A stretch of DNA of 64,000 nt from Vibrio splendidus (GTDB taxonomy: Bacteria > Pseudomonadota > Gammaproteobacteria > Enterobacterales > Vibrionaceae): NCBI RefSeq assembly GCF_002873455.1, contig NZ_MCUN01000001.1, forward strand, positions 124,001-188,000, written 5' to 3'. Each line of letters begins with the position of its first letter. Positions within the stretch are counted from its first letter, which is position 1. The notes beneath the pieces were generated by a model, which was not told where the DNA came from, ran no database searches, and was given only the letters and a program-made list of their open reading frames with translations. This document shows, piece by piece, positions 19,224 through 28,506 of the stretch. The position numbers and the translations under genes were made by a program.

Positions 19224-22200
19224 CTAATGAAAATCCCGAGACTTGGTGTTTAAGCCAACAATGTCCTCGGTAATATCGATGAGCTTCCCCGCTATCACAT
19301 GCACGACTTCCCCTTCTTTTTCTAATATCCCTTGTACTTTTAAAGCCTTGGCTGTGAGATAAGCTTGCTGTTGAGCGCGTGCGGTGGCTCCCCATACCAC
19401 AACATTGATATTACCGGTGTTGTCTTCCAATGTGACAAAGGTGACACCAGCTGCGGTGCCGGGTGATTGCTTACCCGTGACCAACCCGACAACGGTGACC
19501 ATGGATTTGTGCCTTTGTTGTGCTAAGTCTTTCATGTGTGTGAATCGGCCTAATCGATTGGCTTCTTCGAGCAAAGTGATTGGGTGTTTGTTCAATGAAA
19601 TTCCGATACTGCTGAAATCTTCTAGTAAATTTTGCATCTCACTGGGCTGATGCCATGAGTGTTCTATGTCGTCGTGAACTTGACTAAATAACGGTAAGTC
19701 AGATGCAGAATCCATCATTGCCCAACGTGTTTGGAATCGGTTACCAGAAACATTGTGCAACGCATTGGCTGACGCGAGTAACTCAATGTCCTTTTTACTC
19801 ATCGACAATTGCTTCACCTGACTCGGGTGGCGATAACCGGATTGTGGGCGATTGGCGAGCACACTATGAATACCATGTTCACTCAGGCCTTTTATCTGTC
19901 GTAATCCTAAGCGAATAGCTAAACCGTTTTGATGTTCAACGACTATGTGGTTGTCTTGTGAGGCATTGACACATACCGGAAGAATCACCACATTATGCCG
20001 TTGAGCATCTTGTACCAACTGTGAGGGGCTATAAAAGCCCATGGGTTGGCTATTAAGCAAAGAAGCGTAGAAACATTCGGGGTAGTAACATTTCAACCAA
20101 GCAGAGCAATACGCTAATACCGCAAACGAAGCCGAATGGCTTTCAGGAAAACCGTATTCGCCAAAGCCGCATATTTGCTTAAAGATCTGTTCAGCAAACC
20201 CTGTCTCATAGCCACGCTCTTGCATGCCTTCGATGAGCTTGTTTTTAAACTTAAAGACGTTGCCATTTTTCTTCCAAGCGGCCATCGCTCGTCTGAGTTG
20301 ATCTGCTTCTCCGCCAGTGAACCCTGCAGCGACCATCGCGAGTTTAATCACCTGCTCTTGGAAGATCGGCACGCCTAAAGTGCGCGATAGTACCGATTCC
20401 ACGTCTTTAGATGGATAACTGATTGGTTCAATGCCATCTCGACGTTTTAGAAACGGATGCACCATGTCGCCCAGAATAGGCCCTGGACGCACGATAGCAA
20501 TTTGAATCACTAAGTCGTAATAAGTTCTCGGCCTAAGCCTTGGCAACATGCTCATTTGCGCGCGTGACTCAATTTGGAAGACCCCGACCGTGTCTGCTCG
20601 CTGAATCATGCCGTAAACCTGAGGATCATCCTTAAGGCGAGTGATCTCTGCGATCGTTAGTGAGCGACCATGGATGCGCTTGATCAGATCGAAACATTTA
20701 CGAATCGCAGAGAGCATACCCAGTGCAAGCACATCGACTTTCAACAAGCCTAAGGTTTCTAGATCATCCTTATCCCATTGAATAATGGTTCGATCGTGCA
20801 TCGCAGCATTCTCGATAGGAACCAGTTCATATAAAGGCCCTGAAGATATAACAAAGCCACCAACGTGTTGAGATAAGTGACGTGGGAAGCCGATGATCTC
20901 ATTAACTAAGTGGATAAACTGTTGCCCCTTCAAGGAATCAGGTTGTAGCCCTAATTGAGTTAATTGGGCTTGCCAGCCTAGGCTTTTATCCCTGCGATTG
21001 GTGTTCTTAATGAAGTAATCGAGCTGAGTTTCTTGCAGTCCTAATGCTTTGCCTACATCTCTGACCGCGCTTTTAAAACGATAAGAAATGACAGTTGCAG
21101 CAAGCGCTGCGCGTTCTCTACCGTATTTTTGGTAGATGTATTGGATGACTTCTTCGCGGCGTTCGTGTTCAAAGTCGACATCAATATCAGGTGGCTCATT
21201 ACGCTCTTTACTGATGAATCGTTCAAATAGCACCGAGATCTGTCTTGGGTCGACAGAGGTGATCTCTAGGCAATAACAGACCACCGAATTGGCCGCAGAA
21301 CCTCGACCTTGGTAAAGAATGCCTTGGCTTTTGGCAAACATGACGATGTCATGAATAGTGAGAAAAAAGAAAGGGTAATTGAGCTTATCAATCAGTCCGA
21401 GTTCTTTATCTATGATTTGTTGAATATCATTAGGTACACCTTGCGGGAAGCGAGCTTGTTTTCCTTTCTCGACCAACATGCGCAGGTAACTCATGGGCGT
21501 CTCACCTTGAGGAATCAGTTCACTTGGGTATTCATAACGTAAGCTGTCTAAGTCAAATTCGCACAGCTCTGAGATTTGGTTGCTCTCTTCTAGCCACTCA
21601 GCTTTGAAGATATGAGAGAGCTTATTGATACTTCGTAAACAGCGTTCGGCATTCGCAAGTAAGTGACTGCCCACTTCGGTAATGGGTTTTTGGTACTTAA
21701 TCGCAGTTAATGAGTGCTGCAAAGGTAAGCGGTTAGCATTGTGCATCAACACGCCCCCACAAGCCGTTATCGGCAGGTGGTGATGTTGAGACAGCTCGAC
21801 ACAGTAATCGATGTACTGCTGGTCGGTTTGTTTGAGGTGTCGTTGTAAGCCGATCCATAGCCGACCTGAGTGATGTTGGGAGAGCCATTGCCCCCAATGT
21901 GCATCTTCATTTTTTTGTTGAGGAAGCCAAAGAATGAAGCAGTGTTTAGCCGACATGATATCCCACTCAGAGAGTTGGTAATGTCCCTTACTGCTACGAC
22001 GTCTCGCGTTAGTAATGATACGGCACAGCTCTGCGTAGGCCTTTCTGTTGGGGCACAACAAGACTACTTGGCACTCTTCATTTAGCCAGAACATGCTCCC
22101 GACAATTTGCTTGAGCGACAACTTATGTTGTTTGATAGCAGAGTGAACCTTAACGATGCCCGCCACCGAGCACTCATCAGTAACAGCGAGTGCTTTGTAA

Positions 22201-22301
22201 CGTAAGAAGTCGGCCTGTAAAACAAGCTCTTCTGCGTGTGAGGCTCCCTCAAGGAAGGAGTAATTACTTTGGCAAAATAGCTCTGAGTATTGCTGAGACA
22301 T
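19224..22301 (-). CDS. dnaE2: Error-prone DNA polymerase DnaE2 (ImuC)
   Basis: DnaE2 is the C-family polymerase of the damage-inducible mutasome and synthesises past lesions with ImuB. The 1025-residue protein has a PHP domain at the N-terminus (YSELFCQSNYSFLEGAS), the palm with the catalytic aspartates in PPDIDVDFEH (about residues 365-375), the GFGEYGFPESHSASFA block, and a C-terminal OB-fold (about 925-1005). It is about 130 residues shorter than replicative DnaE, as expected for DnaE2. It is the last gene of the imuA-imuB-dnaE2 operon, 113 bases after imuB. Confidence 0.95.
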   Translation of the reverse strand: MSQQYSELFCQSNYSFLEGASHAEELVLQADFLRYKALAVTDECSVAGIVKVHSAIKQHKLSLKQIVGSMFWLNEECQVVLLCPNRKAYAELCRIITNARRRSSKGHYQLSEWDIMSAKHCFILWLPQQKNEDAHWGQWLSQHHSGRLWIGLQRHLKQTDQQYIDYCVELSQHHHLPITACGGVLMHNANRLPLQHSLTAIKYQKPITEVGSHLLANAERCLRSINKLSHIFKAEWLEESNQISELCEFDLDSLRYEYPSELIPQGETPMSYLRMLVEKGKQARFPQGVPNDIQQIIDKELGLIDKLNYPFFFLTIHDIVMFAKSQGILYQGRGSAANSVVCYCLEITSVDPRQISVLFERFISKERNEPPDIDVDFEHERREEVIQYIYQKYGRERAALAATVISYRFKSAVRDVGKALGLQETQLDYFIKNTNRRDKSLGWQAQLTQLGLQPDSLKGQQFIHLVNEIIGFPRHLSQHVGGFVISSGPLYELVPIENAAMHDRTIIQWDKDDLETLGLLKVDVLALGMLSAIRKCFDLIKRIHGRSLTIAEITRLKDDPQVYGMIQRADTVGVFQIESRAQMSMLPRLRPRTYYDLVIQIAIVRPGPILGDMVHPFLKRRDGIEPISYPSKDVESVLSRTLGVPIFQEQVIKLAMVAAGFTGGEADQLRRAMAAWKKNGNVFKFKNKLIEGMQERGYETGFAEQIFKQICGFGEYGFPESHSASFAVLAYCSAWLKCYYPECFYASLLNSQPMGFYSPSQLVQDAQRHNVVILPVCVNASQDNHIVVEHQNGLAIRLGLRQIKGLSEHGIHSVLANRPQSGYRHPSQVKQLSMSKKDIELLASANALHNVSGNRFQTRWAMMDSASDLPLFSQVHDDIEHSWHQPSEMQNLLEDFSSIGISLNKHPITLLEEANRLGRFTHMKDLAQQRHKSMVTVVGLVTGKQSPGTAAGVTFVTLEDNTGNINVVVWGATARAQQQAYLTAKALKVQGILEKEGEVVHVIAGKLIDITEDIVGLNTKSRDFH

Positions 22302-22414
22302 AACGTAATCTCACTTAACCATTGCGAGTGAACATGATTGAAAAGGGATGTTGAAATTGAACAAGTAGAACGGACGAGCTAACGAAATTTCTTACGGACT
22401 TACTTTCTTACAGA

Positions 22415-23884
22415 CTAGCTAAATAAGCCGTGTAAAAACCATTGTTTATCTGGCGTTCTAAATACCCATAGCCACCGACCGTTTTCACTGTGAGCAATAA
22501 AGTAGTCACGAATGATTTTCTCGCCATCCCACCATCCAGAAACAATGCGTTCAGGGCCTTGAGATAGGGTGACACTCTCGGTTAAGGCTTCGGGCTCGGG
22601 CAGTAGAATACTCGGCCTGAGTCGTTTTTGGTTGATGTTGAGAGTTGCTGTTTGTTGCACGATTTCTGGGTAAACTTGCGTCTTTGCCACAGACTTACTT
22701 AGTGCTGGAAGCGAGTACTGATTGGCTTTTTCTGGCCTTGGGTCATGTTGTATTTTCGGTGTTTGAATGCAGGCTTGCCCTAACTTGGCTTGCAGTAGTG
22801 AGAGCAAATCTAACGCAGCAAGCGTTCCGGTATTTCCATCAAAAAGATCATGGTAGGCCATTTGAGGCTCACCATGACGAGTTAACGAGAGAGTGAGTCC
22901 TTGAACGGGTGCTGTGATCTTCAGTGACTCTAAGGTGAGATGCGTAAGGTTCGCCCATTTGCTGGCAAGATAATCGCCCTGCGCTGAATAAAAAGAGACA
23001 TGATGATCGTCTTTATCCCTTAGATGCAAAGTCAGCGTTAACTCGAAAGCCACTCGGTCACGTAACCTCAAAAAGCACTCGAGCTGATTCAACAATTTCA
23101 GCAAAGGCTTTTCGATGAAAAGGATGTTTTCAATATCAAACAACAGCTCCAAATATTGTTGGAAACTCTCTGGTGGGTGATAGAAATCAATTGGGTGCTT
23201 GAACTGTCCGTTAAGACGACCTACATAATTCACCAAGTCGATATCAAAGCGACGTGCGACCTCTTGCAAAGGCAGCTTTAATAGATCTTCCACTAAGTTA
23301 ATGCCGACACGGTTCAGACGCTCCACTTGCTTAGTTGGCAACTCACTAGAACTCAATGCTTGTTGATTGACCCATGCTTTCATTTGCTCAACATTATTAG
23401 TGACTTGGTTGATGGATTGCTTGCCCAAAAGGATCGCAGAAAGTGGCGAGTAGCTCGTAGCGAAGCTGAACTGGATATTGAGCGTTTCTAAGTGGCTTTT
23501 GAGCTCATGCCAATAGTTATCTAGCCCATCGTAAAGTGACAGCATATTAGAAGCTTTAATCAACAAGCCATTGGGTGGTAGTAAAGCCATGTCGGAAGTG
23601 ATCAAATAAGCCCATTGAGCGATCTCTTTCAGCTTATTTTTTTCTAGCTCAATACTGTAAGGGTGGACGTGTAAGTTATGGCAGATCGCCGCCGCAGACC
23701 CTAATCCCATGCCAAGCAAAATTCCCGATTGTAGTGCAGCTTGGTTAGCTTGCAGCACACGGTGATCTTTTTCATCCACGATGATAATAGGTTGATCGTG
23801 TGATTCTTCGTTCGAACTCAATTCATTAGAGCTAAACAATGTATCCAACTGCAGAGATGGAAAGTGCAGATAAAGCCACAACAT
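22415..23884 (-). CDS. imuB: Mutasome Y-family-like protein ImuB
   Basis: ImuB is a Y-family polymerase relative without polymerase activity that links DnaE2 to the beta clamp and ImuA. The 489-residue product begins MLWLYLHFPSLQLDTL, where active Y-family enzymes have a catalytic acidic motif, and has no second catalytic pair, consistent with an inactive polymerase. The fingers, palm and little-finger regions are recognisable. A clamp-binding peptide would be expected near residues 350-370 (QGLTLSLTRHG region). It starts 3 bases after the imuA stop with an AAGG ribosome site inside the end of imuA. Confidence 0.92.
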   Translation of the reverse strand: MLWLYLHFPSLQLDTLFSSNELSSNEESHDQPIIIVDEKDHRVLQANQAALQSGILLGMGLGSAAAICHNLHVHPYSIELEKNKLKEIAQWAYLITSDMALLPPNGLLIKASNMLSLYDGLDNYWHELKSHLETLNIQFSFATSYSPLSAILLGKQSINQVTNNVEQMKAWVNQQALSSSELPTKQVERLNRVGINLVEDLLKLPLQEVARRFDIDLVNYVGRLNGQFKHPIDFYHPPESFQQYLELLFDIENILFIEKPLLKLLNQLECFLRLRDRVAFELTLTLHLRDKDDHHVSFYSAQGDYLASKWANLTHLTLESLKITAPVQGLTLSLTRHGEPQMAYHDLFDGNTGTLAALDLLSLLQAKLGQACIQTPKIQHDPRPEKANQYSLPALSKSVAKTQVYPEIVQQTATLNINQKRLRPSILLPEPEALTESVTLSQGPERIVSGWWDGEKIIRDYFIAHSENGRWLWVFRTPDKQWFLHGLFS

Positions 23885-23887
23885 ACG

Positions 23888-24595
23888 TTAGCCTTGTTTC
23901 GCAATAGGGAAAGTAAGCACAGTGTTATCCGACAAAGCACGATTTGAGCTAACTTCCTGAGTAACTTTTTGTGTGAGTAACGGCCAGTTGTGGCTCATGT
24001 CTAGAATAAAGCTGCCGTATGACCAACTGCCTTTTCTTTTCGTGACCTCAACTTTTAATCCTTGGGCGTGAGCAGATAGCTTCATGCTTAAAGAAACAGG
24101 TAGGGACAACTGATTATGATTGGTGGCCTTAAAGTGAAATTGCAGGCACTTACCGGTTTCGCTTGCTGCTTGTAGGCGCTTGGTTTGGTGAATTTCTAAA
24201 TCGGCACCCCATAGCAATACAGAGTGACAGGCACCGCTTTTAAGACACTGCTCTGCTGCCCATAATGCATCGAGGTCACGTTGAGGCTGGATAACGAGAA
24301 TATTCTCTAGTTCAATACCTTGGCTGTTAAAAAACTCGGCACAGACCTTCCCCGGTGGGTTAATGAATATGGCCAATTTTTGTGAGTTTTGTTGAGCTAA
24401 ATAAGGCGTAAGTAGGCGAAGTTCACCGATCCCTTGCTGAGATTCAACCTCAATAACACCGTGTGTTGGAAAGCCACCATCAAGCTGTTTATCCAATTGA
24501 GGATAGCCTGTTGAAGTGGTACTTCCTTGCGCTGTTGATTGTAACCCTGTCCAGATTAGCTGGCGGTCTTGTAAGTTTTTTATTAGTTCATGCAT
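23888..24595 (-). CDS. imuA: Mutasome RecA-like protein ImuA
   Basis: ImuA is the small RecA/SulA-related partner of ImuB and DnaE2 in SOS mutagenesis. The 235-residue product has the TGYPQLDKQLDGGFPTHGVIEV block, a RecA-fold start with a changed P-loop (ESQQGIGEL), followed by hydrophobic strands. The start at 24595 has AGGT about nine bases upstream, and a LexA site ends 12 bases before the ATG, so the operon is SOS-controlled. Annotated in some genomes as a SulA-like or DNA-repair protein. Confidence 0.9.
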   Translation of the reverse strand: MHELIKNLQDRQLIWTGLQSTAQGSTTSTGYPQLDKQLDGGFPTHGVIEVESQQGIGELRLLTPYLAQQNSQKLAIFINPPGKVCAEFFNSQGIELENILVIQPQRDLDALWAAEQCLKSGACHSVLLWGADLEIHQTKRLQAASETGKCLQFHFKATNHNQLSLPVSLSMKLSAHAQGLKVEVTKRKGSWSYGSFILDMSHNWPLLTQKVTQEVSSNRALSDNTVLTFPIAKQG

Positions 24596-24606
24596 AATTA
24601 AATACC

Positions 24607-24622
24607 TGTATATCTATACAGT
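24607..24622. promoter_or_regulatory. LexA (SOS) box upstream of imuA
   Basis: CTGTATATCTATACAG matches the gamma-proteobacterial LexA consensus CTGT-N8-ACAG with the favoured AT-rich spacer and flanking TA. It lies 11-12 bases before the imuA start on the minus strand, where LexA would block RNA polymerase. Confidence 0.92.
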
Positions 24623-24704
24623 ATATTTAACAATAAAAAAGATGCAAAGCAAAATGATTAAAAATAGCGGAAGTAAGCGTTAGTTGATTGATTTAGATAC
24701 AAAA

Positions 24705-24736
24705 AAAGTCGCTATGGAAGCGACTTTTTATTATTG
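24705..24736. terminator. Terminator-like hairpin downstream of yciK
   Basis: AAAAAAAGTCGCT (about 24704-24714) pairs with AGCGACTTTTTATT (about 24718-24732) around a short loop. T runs exist on both strands. It lies just past the yciK stop and before the imuA promoter. Confidence 0.7.
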
Positions 24737-24750
24737 GTTAATGATATCAG

Positions 24751-25491
24751 TTACTTAGGTTGGGCATCGATACATTGACCATTAATGTCTGTCACACTTG
24801 GGTTCATTAAGTGTAGGTACAGTGGAATGATGTCGAGTGGCGTTTTCAGCTTGTTCGCATCTTCACCTGGGTACGCTTTTGCACGCATGCGTGTTTGAGT
24901 ACCGCCGGGATTGATCGCGTTTACGCGGATGTTGGTGTCTTCAAGCTCGTCAGCTAGAATTTGCATCATGCCTTCGGTAGCAAACTTAGAAATCGCGTAA
25001 GTGCCCCAGAATGCACGGCCAGAATGACCAACCGTTGAAGAGGTAAATACGATGCGACCAGCTTCGGCTTTCTTAATGACAGGCAGTAATGCTTGAGTCA
25101 TTAGAAACTCAGCTTTGACGTTGATTTGCATGACGCCATCAAACGTTTCTTCATCAATCTGCTCAAACGGACTCAGAGTGCCGAGAACACCAGCGTTATG
25201 AAGTAGACCATCTAAACGACCGAACTGTGATTCAATGGTTTCCGCCATATCAATGTAGTTCTGTTTTGTTGCCCCTTTGAGGTCTAGCGGAATGATCGCA
25301 GCCTGAGGGTAACCAGCACTTTCAATTTCATCGTAAATAAATTCAAGATTCTTTACGTTACGGCCTAACAGAATGACAGTTGCACCATGTTGAGCGAAGC
25401 TTAGTGCGGCTTGGCGACCAATGCCAGCACCGGCACCTGTAACCAAAATTACTTTATCTTTGAGGGCATCTGTAGAGATTGGGTAATCCAC
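24751..25491 (-). CDS. yciK: Short-chain dehydrogenase YciK
   Basis: YciK is an SDR oxidoreductase of unknown substrate. It has TGAGAGIGRQAA, HNAGVLG, the catalytic Ser in FTSSTVG and the YAISK motif, and the NPGGTQTRMRA loop found in E. coli YciK. The frame opens at 25527, but the GTG at 25491 with AAGGA eight bases upstream gives the E. coli-like N-terminus and is preferred (246 aa). It is divergent from sohB, the same pairing as in E. coli. Confidence 0.88.
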   Translation of the reverse strand: MDYPISTDALKDKVILVTGAGAGIGRQAALSFAQHGATVILLGRNVKNLEFIYDEIESAGYPQAAIIPLDLKGATKQNYIDMAETIESQFGRLDGLLHNAGVLGTLSPFEQIDEETFDGVMQINVKAEFLMTQALLPVIKKAEAGRIVFTSSTVGHSGRAFWGTYAISKFATEGMMQILADELEDTNIRVNAINPGGTQTRMRAKAYPGEDANKLKTPLDIIPLYLHLMNPSVTDINGQCIDAQPK

Positions 25492-25628
25492 TGTGCTTAT
25501 CCTTCTTTCTTTTATTATGTTCGTCATTCCATTGGTGTTTTATCACACAGATAAACGCAGGAATGATGAGAAATTCTTGGTAATCGTGACAAGATGGTTA
25601 CAATACACTAATTCATACAATAGGGGAT

Positions 25629-26696
25629 ATGACATTGGAATTTTTGTTGGACTACGGCTTGTTTTTAGCCAAGATTGCGACCGTTGTAATCGCCATCATT
25701 GCAATTTTAGTGATTGCTAAATCGGTGGGTGGAAAATCAAGCGCGATTAAAGGTGAGCTGGAAATCACGAACCTATCTGAACACCATAAACAAACGATTG
25801 AACAATTAGAGCACCATCTACACGATGATGCTTTCATCAAAGCCCGTGATAAAGCAGAAAAGAAAGCGGAAAAAGAGAAAGTGAAATCACGTGGCAAAGA
25901 AGTGAAGAAAGCAGCGAAAGAGGGTGAACTTGACAGCAAGCGTGAACCACATCTATTCGTTCTCGACTTTAATGGTAGCATTGATGCGAAAGAAGTGGCT
26001 TCGCTACGTGAAGAGGTAACGGCTGTGCTGGCCGTGGCTCGTGAAGGTGATGAAGTATTGCTTAAGCTTGAGTCTGGCGGTGGCATGGTTCACGGCTATG
26101 GTTTGGCGTCTTCTCAACTTGACCGTATTAAAGCAGCAGGTTTACCTCTGACAATCTCGGTAGACAAAGTCGCGGCGAGTGGCGGTTACATGATGGCATG
26201 TATCGCAGACAAAATTGTATCTGCACCTTTTGCTATTGTTGGTTCTATTGGCGTTATCGCTCAATTACCCAACTTTAATAAACTGCTTAAAAAGCACGAT
26301 ATTGAGTTCGAACAGCTAACGGCGGGTGAGTACAAACGCACGTTAACTATGTTTGGTGAGAACAGCGATAAAGCACGTGAGAAGTTTAAAGAAGAACTAG
26401 AAGAGACGCATGGCTTATTCAAAGATTTCATTCGAGATCACCGCCCAGCACTAGACCTTGAGAAGGTTGCTACGGGTGAACATTGGTTTGGTACACAAGC
26501 ACATGAACTTGGGCTGGTGGATGAGATTAGCACTTCTGATGATTTAGTCGTAGCGGCATGTAAGGACAAGACAGTTCTAGCGATTCACTACGTACAGAAG
26601 AAAAAGCTGTCAGACAAACTAGCGGGCGTGGCGGGTAAATCTGCAGACAGCGTGCTGATGAAGCTGATTGAACGTGGTCAAAAGCCGATTGTTTAA
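25629..26696 (+). CDS. sohB: Inner membrane serine protease SohB (S49 family)
   Basis: SohB is an S49 signal-peptide-peptidase-like protease; it suppresses htrA mutants in E. coli. The 355-residue product has an N-terminal membrane segment (about residues 5-28), a Lys/Glu-rich linker (about 70-105) and the protease domain with Ser in AASGGYM (about 184) and Lys in EYKRTLTMFG (about 236), the Ser-Lys dyad of the family. ATG at 25629 has AGGGGA upstream. It is followed by a hexamer repeat and a terminator. Confidence 0.93.
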   Translation: MTLEFLLDYGLFLAKIATVVIAIIAILVIAKSVGGKSSAIKGELEITNLSEHHKQTIEQLEHHLHDDAFIKARDKAEKKAEKEKVKSRGKEVKKAAKEGELDSKREPHLFVLDFNGSIDAKEVASLREEVTAVLAVAREGDEVLLKLESGGGMVHGYGLASSQLDRIKAAGLPLTISVDKVAASGGYMMACIADKIVSAPFAIVGSIGVIAQLPNFNKLLKKHDIEFEQLTAGEYKRTLTMFGENSDKAREKFKEELEETHGLFKDFIRDHRPALDLEKVATGEHWFGTQAHELGLVDEISTSDDLVVAACKDKTVLAIHYVQKKKLSDKLAGVAGKSADSVLMKLIERGQKPIV

Positions 26697-26702
26697 GCTT
26701 AC

Positions 26703-26738
26703 TTAGTTTTAGTTTTAGTTTTAGTTTTAGTTTTAGTT
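26703..26738. repeat. (TTTTAG)n hexanucleotide tract
   Basis: About six tandem copies of TTTTAG, the last changed to TTCTAG, lie just after the sohB stop. Such a simple repeat can vary in copy number by slippage; here it is outside any gene and before the terminator. Confidence 0.8.
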
Positions 26739-26786
26739 CTAGGTTCAGCGCCTTACGTTTATTAAAGACGTTTGAGCTTTAAAAAG

Positions 26787-26822
26787 AAAGCGCATCAGTC
26801 ATCAGACTTATGCGCTTTTTTA
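26787..26822 (+). terminator. Intrinsic terminator after sohB
   Basis: A 14-bp stem with one mismatch (26787-26800 with about 26805-26818), core AAAGCGCAT / ATGCGCTTT, has an ATCA loop and a T run. Confidence 0.85.
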
Positions 26823-26876
26823 TTACTCCACTTCCGAGCGGGTTTAACCACTATGTTGTAGGGGGAGCGGAGTTTT

Positions 26877-26915
26877 ATACCAGTCACTTACATATTTACT
26901 TACTGTGATTGGTAT
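26877..26915. repeat. Collapsed ERIC-like repeat ends
   Basis: ATACCAGTCAC (26877-26887) and GTGATTGGTAT (26905-26915) form an 11-bp inverted repeat with one mismatch. The sequence between them matches the end of the larger palindromic element at 32931-33085. It looks like the two ends of that repeat joined after loss of the middle. Its last base is the first base of the ycgB stop codon. Confidence 0.55.
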
Positions 26916-28495
26916 TAAATCTTGGCTCCATAATCATTACGTTTTGGACAAGTGGTCAGAATTTCTCTATGACCTGTGTCCTTAAGTTCCTCCAAAATGA
27001 CATCAAAACCCCATAAGCGATAGAGATGTTTCATCACTTCGTCGTAGCCTTTATCAAGCGGGATTCGGCCGTGAGGCACATACTGCAGTGTCATTGAGCG
27101 ATCACCACGAACATCGACGTTAAACACCTGAATATTCGGTTCAAGGTTACTTAGGTTGTATTGCGCCGCAAGTTTTTCACGAATCAAGCGATAGCCCGGG
27201 TCATCGTGAATAGCGCTTATCTCAATCGTGTTTTTACGGTCGTCGTCTAGCACAGAGAACAGTTTAAAGTCTCGAATGATCTTTGGTGAAAGGTATTGGC
27301 TGATAAAGCTTTCATCTTTGAAATTGTGCATCGCAAAGTGCACCGCCTCTAACCAATCACTCCCGGCTAACTCAGGGAACCACTCTTTGTCTTCATCGGT
27401 TGGTTCTTCACAGATGCGTCGGATGTCTCTAAACATCGCAAAGCCAAGCGCATAAGGGTTTATCCCGCTGAAATAAGGGCTGTTGTAGGCGGGTTGTGCG
27501 ACTACGCTGGTGTGGCTGTGTAAGAATTCTAAGATGAACTTATCACTGACCAAGCCTTCGTCGTAAAGGTGGTTAAGAATGGTGTAGTGCCAGAAGGTTG
27601 CCCAGCCTTCATTCATTACTTGAGTTTGCTTTTGAGGGTAGAAGTATTGGCTCACCTTGCGAACAATGCGAACACACTCGCGCTGCCAAGGTTCAAGCAG
27701 TGGTGCGTTCTTCTCAATAAAGTAGAGGATGTTCTCTTGAGGCTCACTAGGAAAGCGGATTTTGGTCTCTTTTTCCTTATCTTGATTTTTAGGCACGGTT
27801 CTCCACAACTCATTGACTTGAGATTGCAGATACGCTTCCCGCTCTTCTTGTCTTGCGGTTTCTTCTGCGATTGAAATCTTCTCTGGGCGCTTGTATCTGT
27901 CTACGCCGTAGTTCATGAGGGCATGGCAAGAGTCGAGAAGTTGTTCGACTTCGGCAACACCGTATTTTTCTTCACAGTCGATAATGTATTTCTTAGCGAA
28001 TAATAGGTAGTCGATAATGGAACTGGCATCGGTCCAAGTTTGGAACAGGTAGTTGCCTTTAAAGAAAGAGTTATGGCCGTAACAGGCATGAGCCATTACG
28101 AGCGCCTGCATCGTGACGGTGTTCTCTTCCATCAGATATGCGATACAAGGATCTGAATTGATCACGATTTCGTACGCTAATCCCATCTGACCATGCTTGT
28201 AGTTTTGCTCGGTTTGAATGAATTTTTTGCCAAATGACCAGTGATTGTAATTGATCGGCATACCGATGCTCGAGTAAGCATCCATCATCTGCTCAGAAGT
28301 AATCACTTCAATTTGGTTCTGGTAAGTATCTAAACGGTAATGCTGCGCCACACGCTTGATTTCTACGTGATATTGTTCCAAGAGGTTGAATGTCCAATCT
28401 GGACCATCAGGCAGCATCTTGTCGTTTCTCTTCTGTGTCGCTTTATCTCTATCTGCAATGTTTGATTTCTCTGCAACGTTTGATTTCGCTGTCAT
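26915..28495 (-). CDS. ycgB: SpoVR family protein YcgB
   Basis: YcgB belongs to the SpoVR family, required for spore cortex in Bacillus but of unknown biochemical role here. The 526-residue product has the family's WTFNLLEQYHVEI start, the HACYGHNSFFKGNYLF segment, MNEGWATFWHY and NPYALGFAMFRDI. MNEGWA resembles a metal-peptidase helix, so a zinc role is possible. Residues 4-13 include a short duplication (KSNVAEKSNIA), from an 18-base tandem repeat in the DNA near 28457-28492. It starts 11 bases after yeaH, with a GGGGG ribosome site, and closes the yeaG-yeaH-ycgB operon. Confidence 0.9.
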   Translation of the reverse strand: MTAKSNVAEKSNIADRDKATQKRNDKMLPDGPDWTFNLLEQYHVEIKRVAQHYRLDTYQNQIEVITSEQMMDAYSSIGMPINYNHWSFGKKFIQTEQNYKHGQMGLAYEIVINSDPCIAYLMEENTVTMQALVMAHACYGHNSFFKGNYLFQTWTDASSIIDYLLFAKKYIIDCEEKYGVAEVEQLLDSCHALMNYGVDRYKRPEKISIAEETARQEEREAYLQSQVNELWRTVPKNQDKEKETKIRFPSEPQENILYFIEKNAPLLEPWQRECVRIVRKVSQYFYPQKQTQVMNEGWATFWHYTILNHLYDEGLVSDKFILEFLHSHTSVVAQPAYNSPYFSGINPYALGFAMFRDIRRICEEPTDEDKEWFPELAGSDWLEAVHFAMHNFKDESFISQYLSPKIIRDFKLFSVLDDDRKNTIEISAIHDDPGYRLIREKLAAQYNLSNLEPNIQVFNVDVRGDRSMTLQYVPHGRIPLDKGYDEVMKHLYRLWGFDVILEELKDTGHREILTTCPKRNDYGAKI

Positions 28496-28506
28496 GGCAA
28501 GCCCCC

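Noticed and set aside
25652..26086. 144-codon minus-strand frame over sohB
   Set aside because: Lies wholly inside sohB on the opposite strand and has low-complexity Ser/Phe content; no ribosome site or family.
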